Source of the DNA: Algoriphagus sp.
GTDB taxonomy: Bacteria; Bacteroidota; Bacteroidia; Cytophagales; Cyclobacteriaceae
DNA length: 51,056 nucleotides
Direction: 5' to 3'
Assembly: GCF_024305035.1 (NCBI RefSeq)
Contig: NZ_JAMWZB010000035.1
Span: forward strand, 1 to 51,056
Position 1 is the stretch's first letter. Every line of letters begins with the position of its first letter. A model generated the notes under the pieces. The model had not been told where the DNA came from. It was given only the letters and a program-made list of their open reading frames with translations, and ran no database searches. A program made the position numbers and the translations under genes. This document shows, one piece after another, positions 25,503-34,936 of the stretch.

Positions 25503-28500
25503 TATGTTCTGGCTAATCTACCTTCTTTAGAAGTGAGATAAGTGTAAATGGCAGGGATAATAAATAGGGTCAAAACTGTGGCAAAGGTCAATCCACCGAT
25601 TACTGCTGCCCCCATGGGTACTCGGCTTTCTGCCCCAGCACCTAATCCAAGGGCAATGGGTAAGATACCCAAGATCGTGGAAAGGGAAGTCATCAAAATG
25701 GGCCGGAAACGAGCCACCGCTGCCCCAAAGATGGCCTCATCAATGGACATGCCCTGAGCTTTTCGCTGATTGGCAAATTCGACAATCAAAATCCCGTTTT
25801 TGGTCACCAGTCCGATTAGCATAATGATCCCAATCTGAGAGAAAATGTTCAGGGTAAAGTCAAAGGCCCAGAGGGTAACCAAAGAACCGAAAAGGGCTAA
25901 GGGAACCGTAAACATAATGGTCAAAGGATCCAAGAAACTCTCAAACTGAGCAGAAAGCACCAAGTAAATCAAGACCAAGGCAAAGATGAAGGCGAAAATC
26001 AAACTGTTGGAAGATTCTCTAAATTCTTTGGAAGGTCCTGATACATCTGTTGTGAATGACTCATCGAGTACTTCGGCAGCTATCCGGTCCATTTCTTCCA
26101 AACCATCTCCAATGGTATACCCATCGGCAAGATTGGCTGAAACGGTCGCCGAGACAAAGCGATTGAATCGATAAAGTTGCGGCGGCGTAGATTTTTCAAC
26201 CACGGTAACCAAATTATCCAGCTGGACCAGTTGACCATTTTCCGCCCGCACGTAAAGCATTCTCAGGTTGATCGGTTCGTTTCGGTCTTCGATTTGCATT
26301 TCACCTACAACTTGGTATTGCTTTCCATTCATGATAAAGTAAGCAAATCGCTGTCCGGAATAGGAAAGCTGCAGGGTTCGAGCAATTTCCTGAACCGAAA
26401 CCCCAATATTTCTAGCCTTTTCTCGATCAATTTCGATCTCCAATTCCGGCTTGGTAAACTTCAAGTTGATATCCGCAAAAATAAATTTATCACTCGAATT
26501 GACTGCTTCCATAAATACAGGAATTTTCTCTTTGAGTTTTTCCAAAGTCGGTGCTTGCAACACATATTGCACCGGAAGTCCACCCCTTCTATCCCCAATG
26601 GATTGGGCTTGGGAAGCAAAAGCTCGTACAGCGGTGTAGTCTTTGAGTTTTTCGTTAACCAAAGAAAAAATCTCCTGCTGGGAGCGAGAACGTTGATCGG
26701 CATCGGTTAAGATGAGGCGGTTAAATCCAGAGTTGGTACTCGCGGTGCCAAAACCCGGGGAGGTCACTGATATCTGTCCTTCCAGCTCTTCTTTAGGAAG
26801 CGTTTCCTGGAAATCGTTCACCATTCTATCAATTACCCGATCCATATAGCCAAAAGTCGCCCCTTCTGGACCCGATAGATTTATTCGAATTTCTCCTCGA
26901 TCTTCTACCGGAGCGAGTTCAGTTGGAATCTGATTGAAGAGGAAATAAATTCCAAATCCCATTAAAATCACCAAACCAAAAGCGGTCCATCTGATTTTCA
27001 TAAATTGACTTAGGATTCCTTCATATTTATCATTCAACCAGACAAATACAGGTTCGGACTTCTCATAAAACCAATTTTGCTTTTCTCTTCGCTTCAAGAA
27101 TTTGGCGCTGAGCATGGGCGTCATCGTCAAAGCCACAAACGAGGAAATAATCACTGAGCCTGCCACTACAATTCCGAATTCCCGGAATAATCGCCCTGTG
27201 GTCCCGGTCAAAAATATAACCGGCAGAAATACTGCCGCCAAAGCAACCGTAGTAGCAATTACGGCAAAAAAGATCTCCTCGGCACCCTTTTGGGCAGCTT
27301 CGAGAGGTTTTTCCCCTTTTTCTATCCGGGCATAAATATTCTCCAACACTACGATGGCATCATCCACCACCAAACCGATGGAGAGCACGATTCCAAGCAA
27401 AGTCAGGACATTGATCGAAAAGTCCATCAAGTACATGATGAAAAAGACTCCGATCAAAGAAATGGGAATGGTCAAAACTGGAATAAAGGTCGTTCGCCAG
27501 TCTCTTAAGAACAAAAATATAATTGCCACCACCAAGACGAATGCGGTAATGATCGTTTCCTGAACTTCGGCAATCGAACTTCTGATGTACTTGGTGGAAT
27601 CAAATCCAATCTCCATTCCCACATCGGCAGGAAGGTCCTTCTTGATGAATTCAATTCTGCGATAAAATTCATCGACAATTTCAATACTATTTGAACCAGG
27701 AAGAGGAACCAAGACCACCCCTACCATGGGTACTCCGTCCCGCTTGAGTACGGTTCGCTCGTTTAAAGCTGCAAGCTCGGCCCTACCGATGTCCTGAAAT
27801 TTGACAATGTTGTTTTGATCTTCTTTGATGATCAAATCATTAAATTCCTGAGGAGTACTCAATCGGCTTTTGGTCCGGACAGAAAGTTCGATCGTTTCCC
27901 CTTCAATCCTTCCGGAGGGTAATTCCACATTTTCAGATTGTACTTTGGACAGGACATCTAAAGGGGTTACGCCATAGGAAGCCATTCTTAGAGGGTCCAT
28001 TCGAAGACGAATGGCATATTCTTTTTCTCCCCAAATCTGCACTCTACTTACTCCAGGAATAGTTTGAAGTCTTTCTTTGAAGATATTCTGAGCGAGATCA
28101 GAAAGGTCCAAAAGACTACGTTCATCGCTTTTGACGTTGAGGAAAACAATAGGCTGGGAATCCGCATCTGCTTTGGATACCACCGGAGGTTCTGCATCGG
28201 GAGGCAGGTTTCGCTGAGCTCCAGAGACTTTGTCTCGAACGTCGTTGGCGGCAGTTTCCAGATCTGCTCCAACATCAAACTCTACCGTGATACTACTTGA
28301 GCCATCATTACTAGTTGAGGTCAAGGATTTAATCCCTTGAATTCCATTAATCGCCTCCTCAAGTGGTTCGGTGATTTGGGCTTCGATAACGTCGGCATTG
28401 GCACCCACATAGGTGGTCCGAACATTGATTACCGGAGGATCTACACTGGGAAATTCCCGAACTCCTAAAAGGGAAATACCGATCGCGCCAAACAAGACGA

Positions 28501-28564
28501 TGACCAGGGACATCACAATGGCCAATACCGGCCGATTAATACTTAAACTTGATAAACTCGCCAT
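25502..28564 (-). CDS. RND multidrug efflux transporter (AcrB/HAE1 family)
   Basis: 1020 residues, standard HAE1 length. Twelve transmembrane segments are split by two large periplasmic loops. The first helix starts INRPVLAIVMS; the proton-relay motif GLVVDDAIVVLENIYARIEKG in TM4 holds both Asp residues, and the TM10 motif LVTKNGILIVEFANQ holds the partner Lys. The proton-driven pump therefore looks intact. With its adaptor (upstream gene) and TolC (downstream gene) it should form a tripartite pump exporting drugs, bile-like amphiphiles or dyes; specificity is not readable. The start is 1 bp after the adaptor stop codon. Confidence 0.95.
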   Translation of the reverse strand: MASLSSLSINRPVLAIVMSLVIVLFGAIGISLLGVREFPSVDPPVINVRTTYVGANADVIEAQITEPLEEAINGIQGIKSLTSTSNDGSSSITVEFDVGADLETAANDVRDKVSGAQRNLPPDAEPPVVSKADADSQPIVFLNVKSDERSLLDLSDLAQNIFKERLQTIPGVSRVQIWGEKEYAIRLRMDPLRMASYGVTPLDVLSKVQSENVELPSGRIEGETIELSVRTKSRLSTPQEFNDLIIKEDQNNIVKFQDIGRAELAALNERTVLKRDGVPMVGVVLVPLPGSNSIEIVDEFYRRIEFIKKDLPADVGMEIGFDSTKYIRSSIAEVQETIITAFVLVVAIIFLFLRDWRTTFIPVLTIPISLIGVFFIMYLMDFSINVLTLLGIVLSIGLVVDDAIVVLENIYARIEKGEKPLEAAQKGAEEIFFAVIATTVALAAVFLPVIFLTGTTGRLFREFGIVVAGSVIISSFVALTMTPMLSAKFLKRREKQNWFYEKSEPVFVWLNDKYEGILSQFMKIRWTAFGLVILMGFGIYFLFNQIPTELAPVEDRGEIRINLSGPEGATFGYMDRVIDRMVNDFQETLPKEELEGQISVTSPGFGTASTNSGFNRLILTDADQRSRSQQEIFSLVNEKLKDYTAVRAFASQAQSIGDRRGGLPVQYVLQAPTLEKLKEKIPVFMEAVNSSDKFIFADINLKFTKPELEIEIDREKARNIGVSVQEIARTLQLSYSGQRFAYFIMNGKQYQVVGEMQIEDRNEPINLRMLYVRAENGQLVQLDNLVTVVEKSTPPQLYRFNRFVSATVSANLADGYTIGDGLEEMDRIAAEVLDESFTTDVSGPSKEFRESSNSLIFAFIFALVLIYLVLSAQFESFLDPLTIMFTVPLALFGSLVTLWAFDFTLNIFSQIGIIMLIGLVTKNGILIVEFANQRKAQGMSIDEAIFGAAVARFRPILMTSLSTILGILPIALGLGAGAESRVPMGAAVIGGLTFATVLTLFIIPAIYTYLTSKEGRLART

Positions 28565-28565
28565 C

Positions 28566-29651
28566 TTAATTGATTTGCGTGTATGAAACGGCCATTCCCG
28601 GCCTAGCTTGTAAAACCCCTGTGGTCAATACCAAATCTCCCTCATTCAATCCATCTAAGATTTGAACTTGGGTATCTGTACGTGTGCCGATTTCTACTTT
28701 TCGTTCCTGCACTTTATCACCCTCTCCTACAATGTATACTTTATACCCTTCCAACTCTGGAATAATGGACTCAGAGGGAACTAGCAAAGCATCCTCTGTT
28801 TCTTCCAAGACAAATCGAATCCTCACAAACATTCCCGGAAGAAATTTGCCCTCTTTATTTGGACTGAGGGCCCGTAATTTCAGAGTTCGCGTTGCAGCAT
28901 CGATCTGCGGTTCAAATGCGTAAACCTCTCCCTCCACTTCTTCTGGTGTAGCGTCATTGGAGAAGTAGATTTTTGACCCTACCTCAGCTACAGTAGCATA
29001 CCGCTCCGGGATAGAAAATTCGATTTTTATCGGGTCCAAATTCACGATACTTGCGATAATATCCGTTGGCGCGATGACGCTCCCCTCGGAAACTTGCCGC
29101 AGACCCAACACGCCATTAAATGGTGCTCTGATAACCCGCTTGGACAGTTGGGCTTCCACGAGTTTGATGTCTGCTAGGGTAGTATTAAATTCATTGAGTA
29201 CGATGTCGTATTCTTCCTGGCTGATCGCCTCACGTTCCAACAATTGTTTTTGACGATTTTCCTGAGATTCAAAAAGCTTTTGGGTGTATTCCAAGCGTTG
29301 GAATTGCGCCTGAAGCTCATCATCATCCAAGTATAAAATTGGAGTTCCCTTAGTCACATATTGGCCTTCTTTGAAAGCGATTCTACGGATCAATCCAGAT
29401 ACCTCTGTACGAATATTTACCGATTCATTTGGAAGGATTGTTCCGGTCACTGAAAGCTGATTTCGCAAGGTCTCTTTTTGGAGCTTGACCACATTTACAG
29501 GTAAATCTTCCGTTGCTCCTTGTCCTTGACTACTTTTTGCTTCGCTTGAAGTTTCATTGGATTTTCTTGTATCCAGTCTTGGGTAAAAGAAAGCGCCGGC
29601 TACCAAAAGCGCAATGATGACCAACAGAATGATTTTAGTTTGTTTTTTCAT
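28566..29651 (-). CDS. Periplasmic adaptor subunit of RND efflux pump (HlyD/AcrA family)
   Basis: 361 residues. An N-terminal membrane anchor (about 6-24) is followed by a Ser/Glu-rich linker, a barrel-sandwich/lipoyl half-motif (VSGLIRRIAFKEGQYVTKG), a short alpha hairpin (about 110-165), the second lipoyl half (VIRAPFNGVLGLRQVSEG), the beta-barrel and the membrane-proximal domain (about 290-361). It links the RND pump to TolC. There is no lipobox Cys, so it is anchored by the helix rather than by lipid. Confidence 0.93.
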   Translation of the reverse strand: MKKQTKIILLVIIALLVAGAFFYPRLDTRKSNETSSEAKSSQGQGATEDLPVNVVKLQKETLRNQLSVTGTILPNESVNIRTEVSGLIRRIAFKEGQYVTKGTPILYLDDDELQAQFQRLEYTQKLFESQENRQKQLLEREAISQEEYDIVLNEFNTTLADIKLVEAQLSKRVIRAPFNGVLGLRQVSEGSVIAPTDIIASIVNLDPIKIEFSIPERYATVAEVGSKIYFSNDATPEEVEGEVYAFEPQIDAATRTLKLRALSPNKEGKFLPGMFVRIRFVLEETEDALLVPSESIIPELEGYKVYIVGEGDKVQERKVEIGTRTDTQVQILDGLNEGDLVLTTGVLQARPGMAVSYTQIN

Positions 29652-29669
29652 AAAGAAAAGTGCTGAGAC

Positions 29670-30452
29670 TTAGGATTGACTATGGATAAAAGCCACAGAA
29701 AGTTGGTTGAACTCCTCCGGCTTTTCAACATTGACTACGTGACCACAGCGATCGAGGATTTCCAGGATGGCGTGTCTATGATTTTTCACTATATTTTTTA
29801 CCGGTTCCAAAAACATCACATCTTGATCCCCCATAACATAGAGAGTGGGGATTCCCAGATCTGATTCTTTGAAGTACCGCAGAAGCGGATTAATATCTTT
29901 GGTTAGCTTAAACCAGCGGATAAATTCCTTTTGGCAAAGCTTTTTCGCCTCTCGTACAAAAACATTTCTAGACTCTGCATGCTGCTTTCTGGGCATGATG
30001 ACAAAGGCAAACAGCCGGTAGAGCCACATATAGGGAATAACTTTTTTAAAGGCATTCCCAAGAAATACCAAAACCCGTGACTTGATCGTAAGCCGAGTTA
30101 CCGCTCCAGCCATCACAAGGGATTTGACACGTTGGGGTTCAAGTTCTGCCAATTGTCGAGCCAAAATAGTCCCTAAGGAAACTCCCATAAAATGAGCCGG
30201 AGGCATTTGGAGATGATCCAGTACCTCTATAATGTCTTGCGTGACGGATTTGAAGGTGTACTCTTTTTTATAAATGGCCTGCGACAAATCCGCAGACTTA
30301 CCATGCCCTCTCAAATCAATCAACAGGAGGTTGAAATGCTGCATGAAATCCTTCAACTGTTTGAACCAAACAGCTGAACTTCCACCAGCACCGTGAATAA
30401 AGACCACCCACTCATTGCTTTGCGGATGTTTCAATTCTTTGTAATACAACAT
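29670..30452 (-). CDS. Alpha/beta hydrolase
   Basis: 260 residues. Alpha/beta-hydrolase fold with oxyanion segment FIHGAGGSS (18-26), nucleophile elbow GVSLG (Ser92), acid near Asp211 (GDQDVMF) and His238 (CGHVVNVEKP). The complete triad implies an esterase, lipase or related hydrolase; the substrate is unknown. It lies 18 bp upstream of the efflux adaptor on the same strand and is probably the first gene of the operon. Linkage to a drug pump could mean modification of the exported compound, but shared transcription alone does not prove it. Confidence 0.88.
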   Translation of the reverse strand: MLYYKELKHPQSNEWVVFIHGAGGSSAVWFKQLKDFMQHFNLLLIDLRGHGKSADLSQAIYKKEYTFKSVTQDIIEVLDHLQMPPAHFMGVSLGTILARQLAELEPQRVKSLVMAGAVTRLTIKSRVLVFLGNAFKKVIPYMWLYRLFAFVIMPRKQHAESRNVFVREAKKLCQKEFIRWFKLTKDINPLLRYFKESDLGIPTLYVMGDQDVMFLEPVKNIVKNHRHAILEILDRCGHVVNVEKPEEFNQLSVAFIHSQS

Positions 30453-30619
30453 GCAGGCTTAACTCCAAGATCGATTTAAAGGTTCTAGGGTACAAACATA
30501 AAAAGGGAAAGCCTAAGATTATCCTAGAAAAGATACTGGAGGCAAATGGAATCGATCAATGGAAAATTAACGGGATTGTTAATGTATCTTTTTGACAAAA
30601 TAGATGGATGCTACCCCTT

Positions 30620-30649
30620 AAAAAAAACTGCCCCGGAAATCCGAGGCAG
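30620..30649 (-). terminator. Rho-independent terminator of the TonB-dependent receptor gene
   Basis: On the minus strand a 9-bp stem (CTGCCTCGG / CCGGGGCAG, one G-U pair, loop ATTT) is followed by eight T. It begins about 33 bp after the receptor stop codon. Confidence 0.9.
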
Positions 30650-30682
30650 CTTTAAAGTTAATTTGCTGATAATCCTAATGGA

Positions 30683-33600
30683 TTAATCAAAGATGTATCG
30701 GATACCGATTTGACCTCTCCATCTGGAAAGGAAGTCAGATACGAAGTAAGGATTTCCCTCATTTAAACCTCTTCCGGTATATTCATAAACAGGAGTACGA
30801 GTAGATCCATTTACTTGTACTTCATCCAAGTCAATAAGTTGGAAAGCGTTATTGCTGATTCCATATTGTCTTCCCCACTCTGGGCTAATCAAGTTTCCAA
30901 GATTGAACATATCGAAGGTTAATTGCAATCTGTGCTGAACATCATCATCAGTTGTATTCAACAAAAACTCATGCATAAATCTTAAATCTAATTGGTTGGT
31001 CCAAGGAAGTCTAGCACCGTTTCTTTCCGCATAGTTTCCACGATTTTTGCTCAAGTAATCATCATTTTCGATATATTCATTCAACGCATTCCACTGAGCT
31101 TCTTGCTCGGCTGGAGTACCAACAAATTCAATTTCGTTTCTTGAAGCAGGAATGTAGAATAAGTCGTTTCCGAAGGTTCTATCATTATTCAAATCACCAT
31201 TGACAACATAAGAGAATGGAATGCCAGACTGGCCATTGTAGAATCCAGAAAGGGTGGTAGATGATCCGTTTTCATAGTTGAATGTGTAACCGAAGCTAGC
31301 GATCAATCGAGATCTCACGTCAAAGTCAGCAAATCCAAGTTCCGTGTTATTCGCTCCGTTTACGTTTTCCACAAATCTCCAGTTAGAGAAAGCCTGGCTG
31401 GAAGTTCCGCCGTTTACATCCTTTGATTGACCGTAAGTATAAGCCACAGAGACATTGAGTCCACTTGCGAAATCCTTTCTTAACTGAGCAGTCAAGTTGT
31501 AAGAACTACCTTTGTTAGTATTGGTCAATAAAATGACGTCATTGTAATTCTCATTAGCAAAATTTCTATTGAAATACACACGATCGTCAGCACCTGATAG
31601 GTTTCCGTCCTCTAGTTTGTTTAAGTTACGGTAGTCAATATTGTTGAGGTTTTTGGTATAGATTGCCTCAAACGTACCGATTACTCCACCTGGTAAAACT
31701 TTATCAATTGCCGCATTAGCTCTGAACACTTGAGGGAAGTTGAAATCAGGGTCAGTTACGTTGATTTCCGAAATACCCAAAGGCTTGTTTACATCAGCAG
31801 CATCCGGCTGACCTAATGGATCTGGAGTAAACATAAATCCATCAGGAAAGTCACCAGTTGACTCAGGATTGCTTCTAAATAAGGATACTCGACCAAACTC
31901 ATTACCTGTGTTTGTATATTGGTTAGAAATCCAAACAAAAGGAACTCGACCAGTAAACACACCTACTCCACCTCTAATTTGCATGGTCTGATCACCTTTG
32001 GCATCCCAGTTGAATCCAACTCTTGGAGAAATCAATGGTCTTGCACCAGGAACTCGGTCAGTAGCTACACCAAATTCAGCAAAGTCATTGTTGAATGCAG
32101 TATTTGCGGTGGGCTGATCATTGAAAGAAGGAATATCCAATCTCAAACCACCAGTGATTTTCAAGTTTTGATTAGCTTGATATTCATCCTGAACATAGAA
32201 TCCCAGCTGGAAAGCATTGAATTCAGCACCTTGCTGTGGGTTTGAAGTTCTAGAATACGAGTAATCATAACTTCTTGGAAGCACCTCTGCATCCGTTCCA
32301 ACAGTTTCGAAATCCTCTAAGCTGTAGTAAGAGTACGAGCCGTAGTTCTGACGGATAAATAGGTTGTAAGTAGAGTAAAACTCATTATGCGTACCAAAAG
32401 TATAGGTGTGCTTACCTTTGAAGATGGTCAAGTTATTTGTGATTGTCAACACATCTTGATCCAATTGATTGGCTACAGAGAAAGGCTCCGATCCCAAATT
32501 GATGGATCGACCACCAGAAAGTCTCACATTGATTGAAGGGAATGGACTTCCCAAAGGATCTCGATCATCTCTTACAGAAGTATATCCAATTCGAAGTTCA
32601 TTGGATATATTGTTGGTTAGCCTTGAAGTCCACTCCAAAACGCTGGAGTTTGTTTCTGAAGGGAAAAATACTCCGTTATTAAAGAAATTTACGCTGTTTG
32701 GACTTCTAGAAATACTGATTTGCTCAGCATTTACATACGAATGACGAAGCGTTACTTTGTTTTTATCGTTCACATTCCAATCCAATCTTGCAAAAATCTT
32801 TTCTGAACTTAAGCTTCTGCTGAATGCCCCAAAATCTCCAGGATCATATCCAAGACGATTTGCTACGCTTTCTACTCGCTCCAATTCATCTACCGTGATA
32901 TTTGATCCACCTGCAGGGCTAGTTGGGTCAAATAATACAGGCTGAGAGTTTCGGGTTACCTCACCATTGGCAAAGAAGAAAAGTTTGTTTTTGATGATTG
33001 GACCACCCAATCTGAAACCTGTCTGATAATCCAAGTAGTTGTCCAACTTGGTTCGAGATTCATTTGGACTTTTACCCACTAGGTCCTGATCATTTCTAAA
33101 GTAAAAAACAGATCCTTCAAAGCTGTTTGTACCTGAGCGAGTAACCGCATTGATACCACCTCCAGTAAAACCTCCAAGTCGGACATCATAAGGGGCAAGT
33201 ACTACTTGTACTTCTTCAATTGCGTCCAGTGAAATAGGGTTTACACCGGTTTGACCACCGTTTGTTCCACTGGAAGCAAGACCAAACACATCATTGTTAA
33301 CTGTTCCATCGATCGCAAATTGATTGTATCGGTTATTTTGTCCTGCAAAGGAAATCCCGCTACCAGCAGTAGATGCCTGAGGAGTCAATCGCGTAAAGTC
33401 ATTCAAACTTCTGGAAATAGAAGGAAGGTTGGAAAGTTCTTTATTTCCAATATTGGTGGCTGCGCCTGTACGATCGGCATTAAAGGTTGCATTCTCAGCA
33501 GCGGTAACAACTATTTCTTCTAATGTTGCATCAGAATCTTTCATCGCGAAATTAACCGTAGCCGTGTTACCTAAACTCAACACAAGCCCTTCGGAAGTTT

Positions 33601-33877
33601 GAGATTCATATCCAATAAATGAAGCCACTACTGTGTATGGCCCTCCGATTCTCATACCCGGGATAGAATATCTTCCATCCAAGTTTGTTACCGCGCCATA
33701 GCGGGTACCTGACGGCGTATGCGTCGCAACCACGTTTGCTCCCGGAAGGGCAGCACCAGTTTCATCCACTACCGTCCCATTCATACTGGACGTAGTTACA
33801 CCCTGTGACATGGCCCAACCGGTGCTAAACACCACGAGCATCATTGTCAACAAGTTTCTGAGTAAATTTTGCCTCAT
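30683..33877 (-). CDS. Oar-like TonB-dependent receptor with N-terminal carboxypeptidase-regulatory-like domain
   Basis: About 1064 residues from the start I prefer (ATG at 33877, MRQNLLRN). The frame is open upstream to 33934, but the signal peptide (hydrophobic stretch ending WAMSQG) begins here and a -7 promoter element at 33921-33928 lies inside that extension. A CarboxypepD_reg-like domain follows (about 30-110, GTVVDETGAALPGANV), then the plug (about 120-260, IDGTVNNDVFG, then a LGGFTGGGINAVTRSGTN segment) and a large beta-barrel ending GQIGIRYIFD with terminal aromatic Phe before Asp. Oar-like receptors occur singly without a SusD partner, as here. The substrate is unknown (peptide/protein or siderophore are possible). 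Confidence 0.88.
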   Translation of the reverse strand: MRQNLLRNLLTMMLVVFSTGWAMSQGVTTSSMNGTVVDETGAALPGANVVATHTPSGTRYGAVTNLDGRYSIPGMRIGGPYTVVASFIGYESQTSEGLVLSLGNTATVNFAMKDSDATLEEIVVTAAENATFNADRTGAATNIGNKELSNLPSISRSLNDFTRLTPQASTAGSGISFAGQNNRYNQFAIDGTVNNDVFGLASSGTNGGQTGVNPISLDAIEEVQVVLAPYDVRLGGFTGGGINAVTRSGTNSFEGSVFYFRNDQDLVGKSPNESRTKLDNYLDYQTGFRLGGPIIKNKLFFFANGEVTRNSQPVLFDPTSPAGGSNITVDELERVESVANRLGYDPGDFGAFSRSLSSEKIFARLDWNVNDKNKVTLRHSYVNAEQISISRSPNSVNFFNNGVFFPSETNSSVLEWTSRLTNNISNELRIGYTSVRDDRDPLGSPFPSINVRLSGGRSINLGSEPFSVANQLDQDVLTITNNLTIFKGKHTYTFGTHNEFYSTYNLFIRQNYGSYSYYSLEDFETVGTDAEVLPRSYDYSYSRTSNPQQGAEFNAFQLGFYVQDEYQANQNLKITGGLRLDIPSFNDQPTANTAFNNDFAEFGVATDRVPGARPLISPRVGFNWDAKGDQTMQIRGGVGVFTGRVPFVWISNQYTNTGNEFGRVSLFRSNPESTGDFPDGFMFTPDPLGQPDAADVNKPLGISEINVTDPDFNFPQVFRANAAIDKVLPGGVIGTFEAIYTKNLNNIDYRNLNKLEDGNLSGADDRVYFNRNFANENYNDVILLTNTNKGSSYNLTAQLRKDFASGLNVSVAYTYGQSKDVNGGTSSQAFSNWRFVENVNGANNTELGFADFDVRSRLIASFGYTFNYENGSSTTLSGFYNGQSGIPFSYVVNGDLNNDRTFGNDLFYIPASRNEIEFVGTPAEQEAQWNALNEYIENDDYLSKNRGNYAERNGARLPWTNQLDLRFMHEFLLNTTDDDVQHRLQLTFDMFNLGNLISPEWGRQYGISNNAFQLIDLDEVQVNGSTRTPVYEYTGRGLNEGNPYFVSDFLSRWRGQIGIRYIFD

Positions 33878-33920
33878 AATTTTTGTTTTTGTAAAGTTGG
33901 TTTTGAAATAAATTCGCTGG

Positions 33921-33928
33921 CAAAGGTA
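33921..33928 (-). promoter_or_regulatory. -7 promoter element (TACCTTTG) for the TonB-dependent receptor
   Basis: On the minus strand TACCTTTG matches TAnnTTTG exactly and predicts transcription start near 33914, giving a leader of about 37 nt before ATG 33877. A -33 TTTG at the usual distance is not evident. It decides the start codon choice for the receptor. Confidence 0.55.
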
Positions 33929-34219
33929 AGCCACAACAAAGGTTTTTTGGGGTACTCTACGTTAATTTTCAAGCTGCTAATTTCACAATTTTTAACAGAA
34001 ACTTAACATTAATCACCCAATAAAATTTCATTCCCTAGCAAAAATCATCTTTCTGGAATAGTTTTAATTTGGTTAAATTTCAGTTTTCATAGATTTAATT
34101 TCAAAATCATTGAAAAATAGAATTGTGAAAAACGTCGAAAAACAAAATAGTTTTTCGCCATATTAGAATTCCATCGTCATTACCGAAATAATTATCCATC
34201 CAACCAAATAATCTACGTT

Positions 34220-34909
34220 TTGAAGAAAAAAAATATCCTCTGGCTTTATTTGTTTTTGATGGCGACTATCTTAGACATGACTTTTTTGATTGAAGGATTG
34301 AACTCCTATCGATTTTTCTCTAAACCACTGATTTTAATGAGTTTGATTGGGTATTTTTTTCAGATCACTCGACCGATTTCTTGGACACTACTATCTAAGT
34401 CTGTCATGGGGGCTTTGATTTTCTCCTTGATTGGAGATATCCTTTTACTTTGGGATTGGCTTTTCATTTATGGGCTCGGAGCCTTTTTCCTTGCACATAT
34501 TTGCTACATTATTGCCTTTAAAGTTTCCCAAAAAAATCCGGGAAGAATCCTGAATGTTAATTTTGTCGAATTGTTCTTTTACAATCTCCCGATCTATATC
34601 GCTGCTGCCTTTGTTTTCTATTTAATCAACCCCACTTTGGGCACACTAAAATTTCCTGTCATTGCCTACATTATTGTGATCGTGAGTATGGTCACCACTG
34701 CACGGGAGCGTTTCAAAAGGTGCAATATGGAGTCCTTTTGGCAAGTGTTTCTCGGAGCCTTCCTGTTTTTTATTTCCGATGGGATTCTTGCAATCAGTAA
34801 ATTCTATCAGGATTTTCCAGAATCAGGAGTCTTGATCATGGGAACCTACGCAACTGCGCAGCTTTTGATCGTGATGGGAATCCGATCTCATTTAATCCGC
34901 CCCTATTAA
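34220..34909 (+). CDS. YhhN/TMEM86-family membrane protein
   Basis: 229 residues with about eight transmembrane helices over the whole length. Family signs include SLIGDILLLW in helix 3 and the polar FFISDGILAISKF near the end, which carry the conserved Asp residues of the YhhN/TMEM86 (lysoplasmalogenase) family. The eukaryotic members hydrolyse the vinyl-ether bond of lysoplasmalogens; the bacterial role is less clear. The start codon is TTG at 34220. It is divergent from the TonB-dependent receptor gene and converges with aspS. Confidence 0.85.
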   Translation: MKKKNILWLYLFLMATILDMTFLIEGLNSYRFFSKPLILMSLIGYFFQITRPISWTLLSKSVMGALIFSLIGDILLLWDWLFIYGLGAFFLAHICYIIAFKVSQKNPGRILNVNFVELFFYNLPIYIAAAFVFYLINPTLGTLKFPVIAYIIVIVSMVTTARERFKRCNMESFWQVFLGAFLFFISDGILAISKFYQDFPESGVLIMGTYATAQLLIVMGIRSHLIRPY

Positions 34910-34929
34910 AAAAGAGGCCGAAGCCTCTT
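34905..34929 (-). terminator. Rho-independent terminator of aspS with UUCG tetraloop
   Basis: On the minus strand AAGAGGC-TTCG-GCCTCTT is followed by more T residues (TTTTTTAAT). The T tract overlaps the stop codon of the convergent YhhN gene. A UUCG loop closed by C-G is exceptionally stable. Confidence 0.85.
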
Positions 34930-34936
34930 GATTAAT

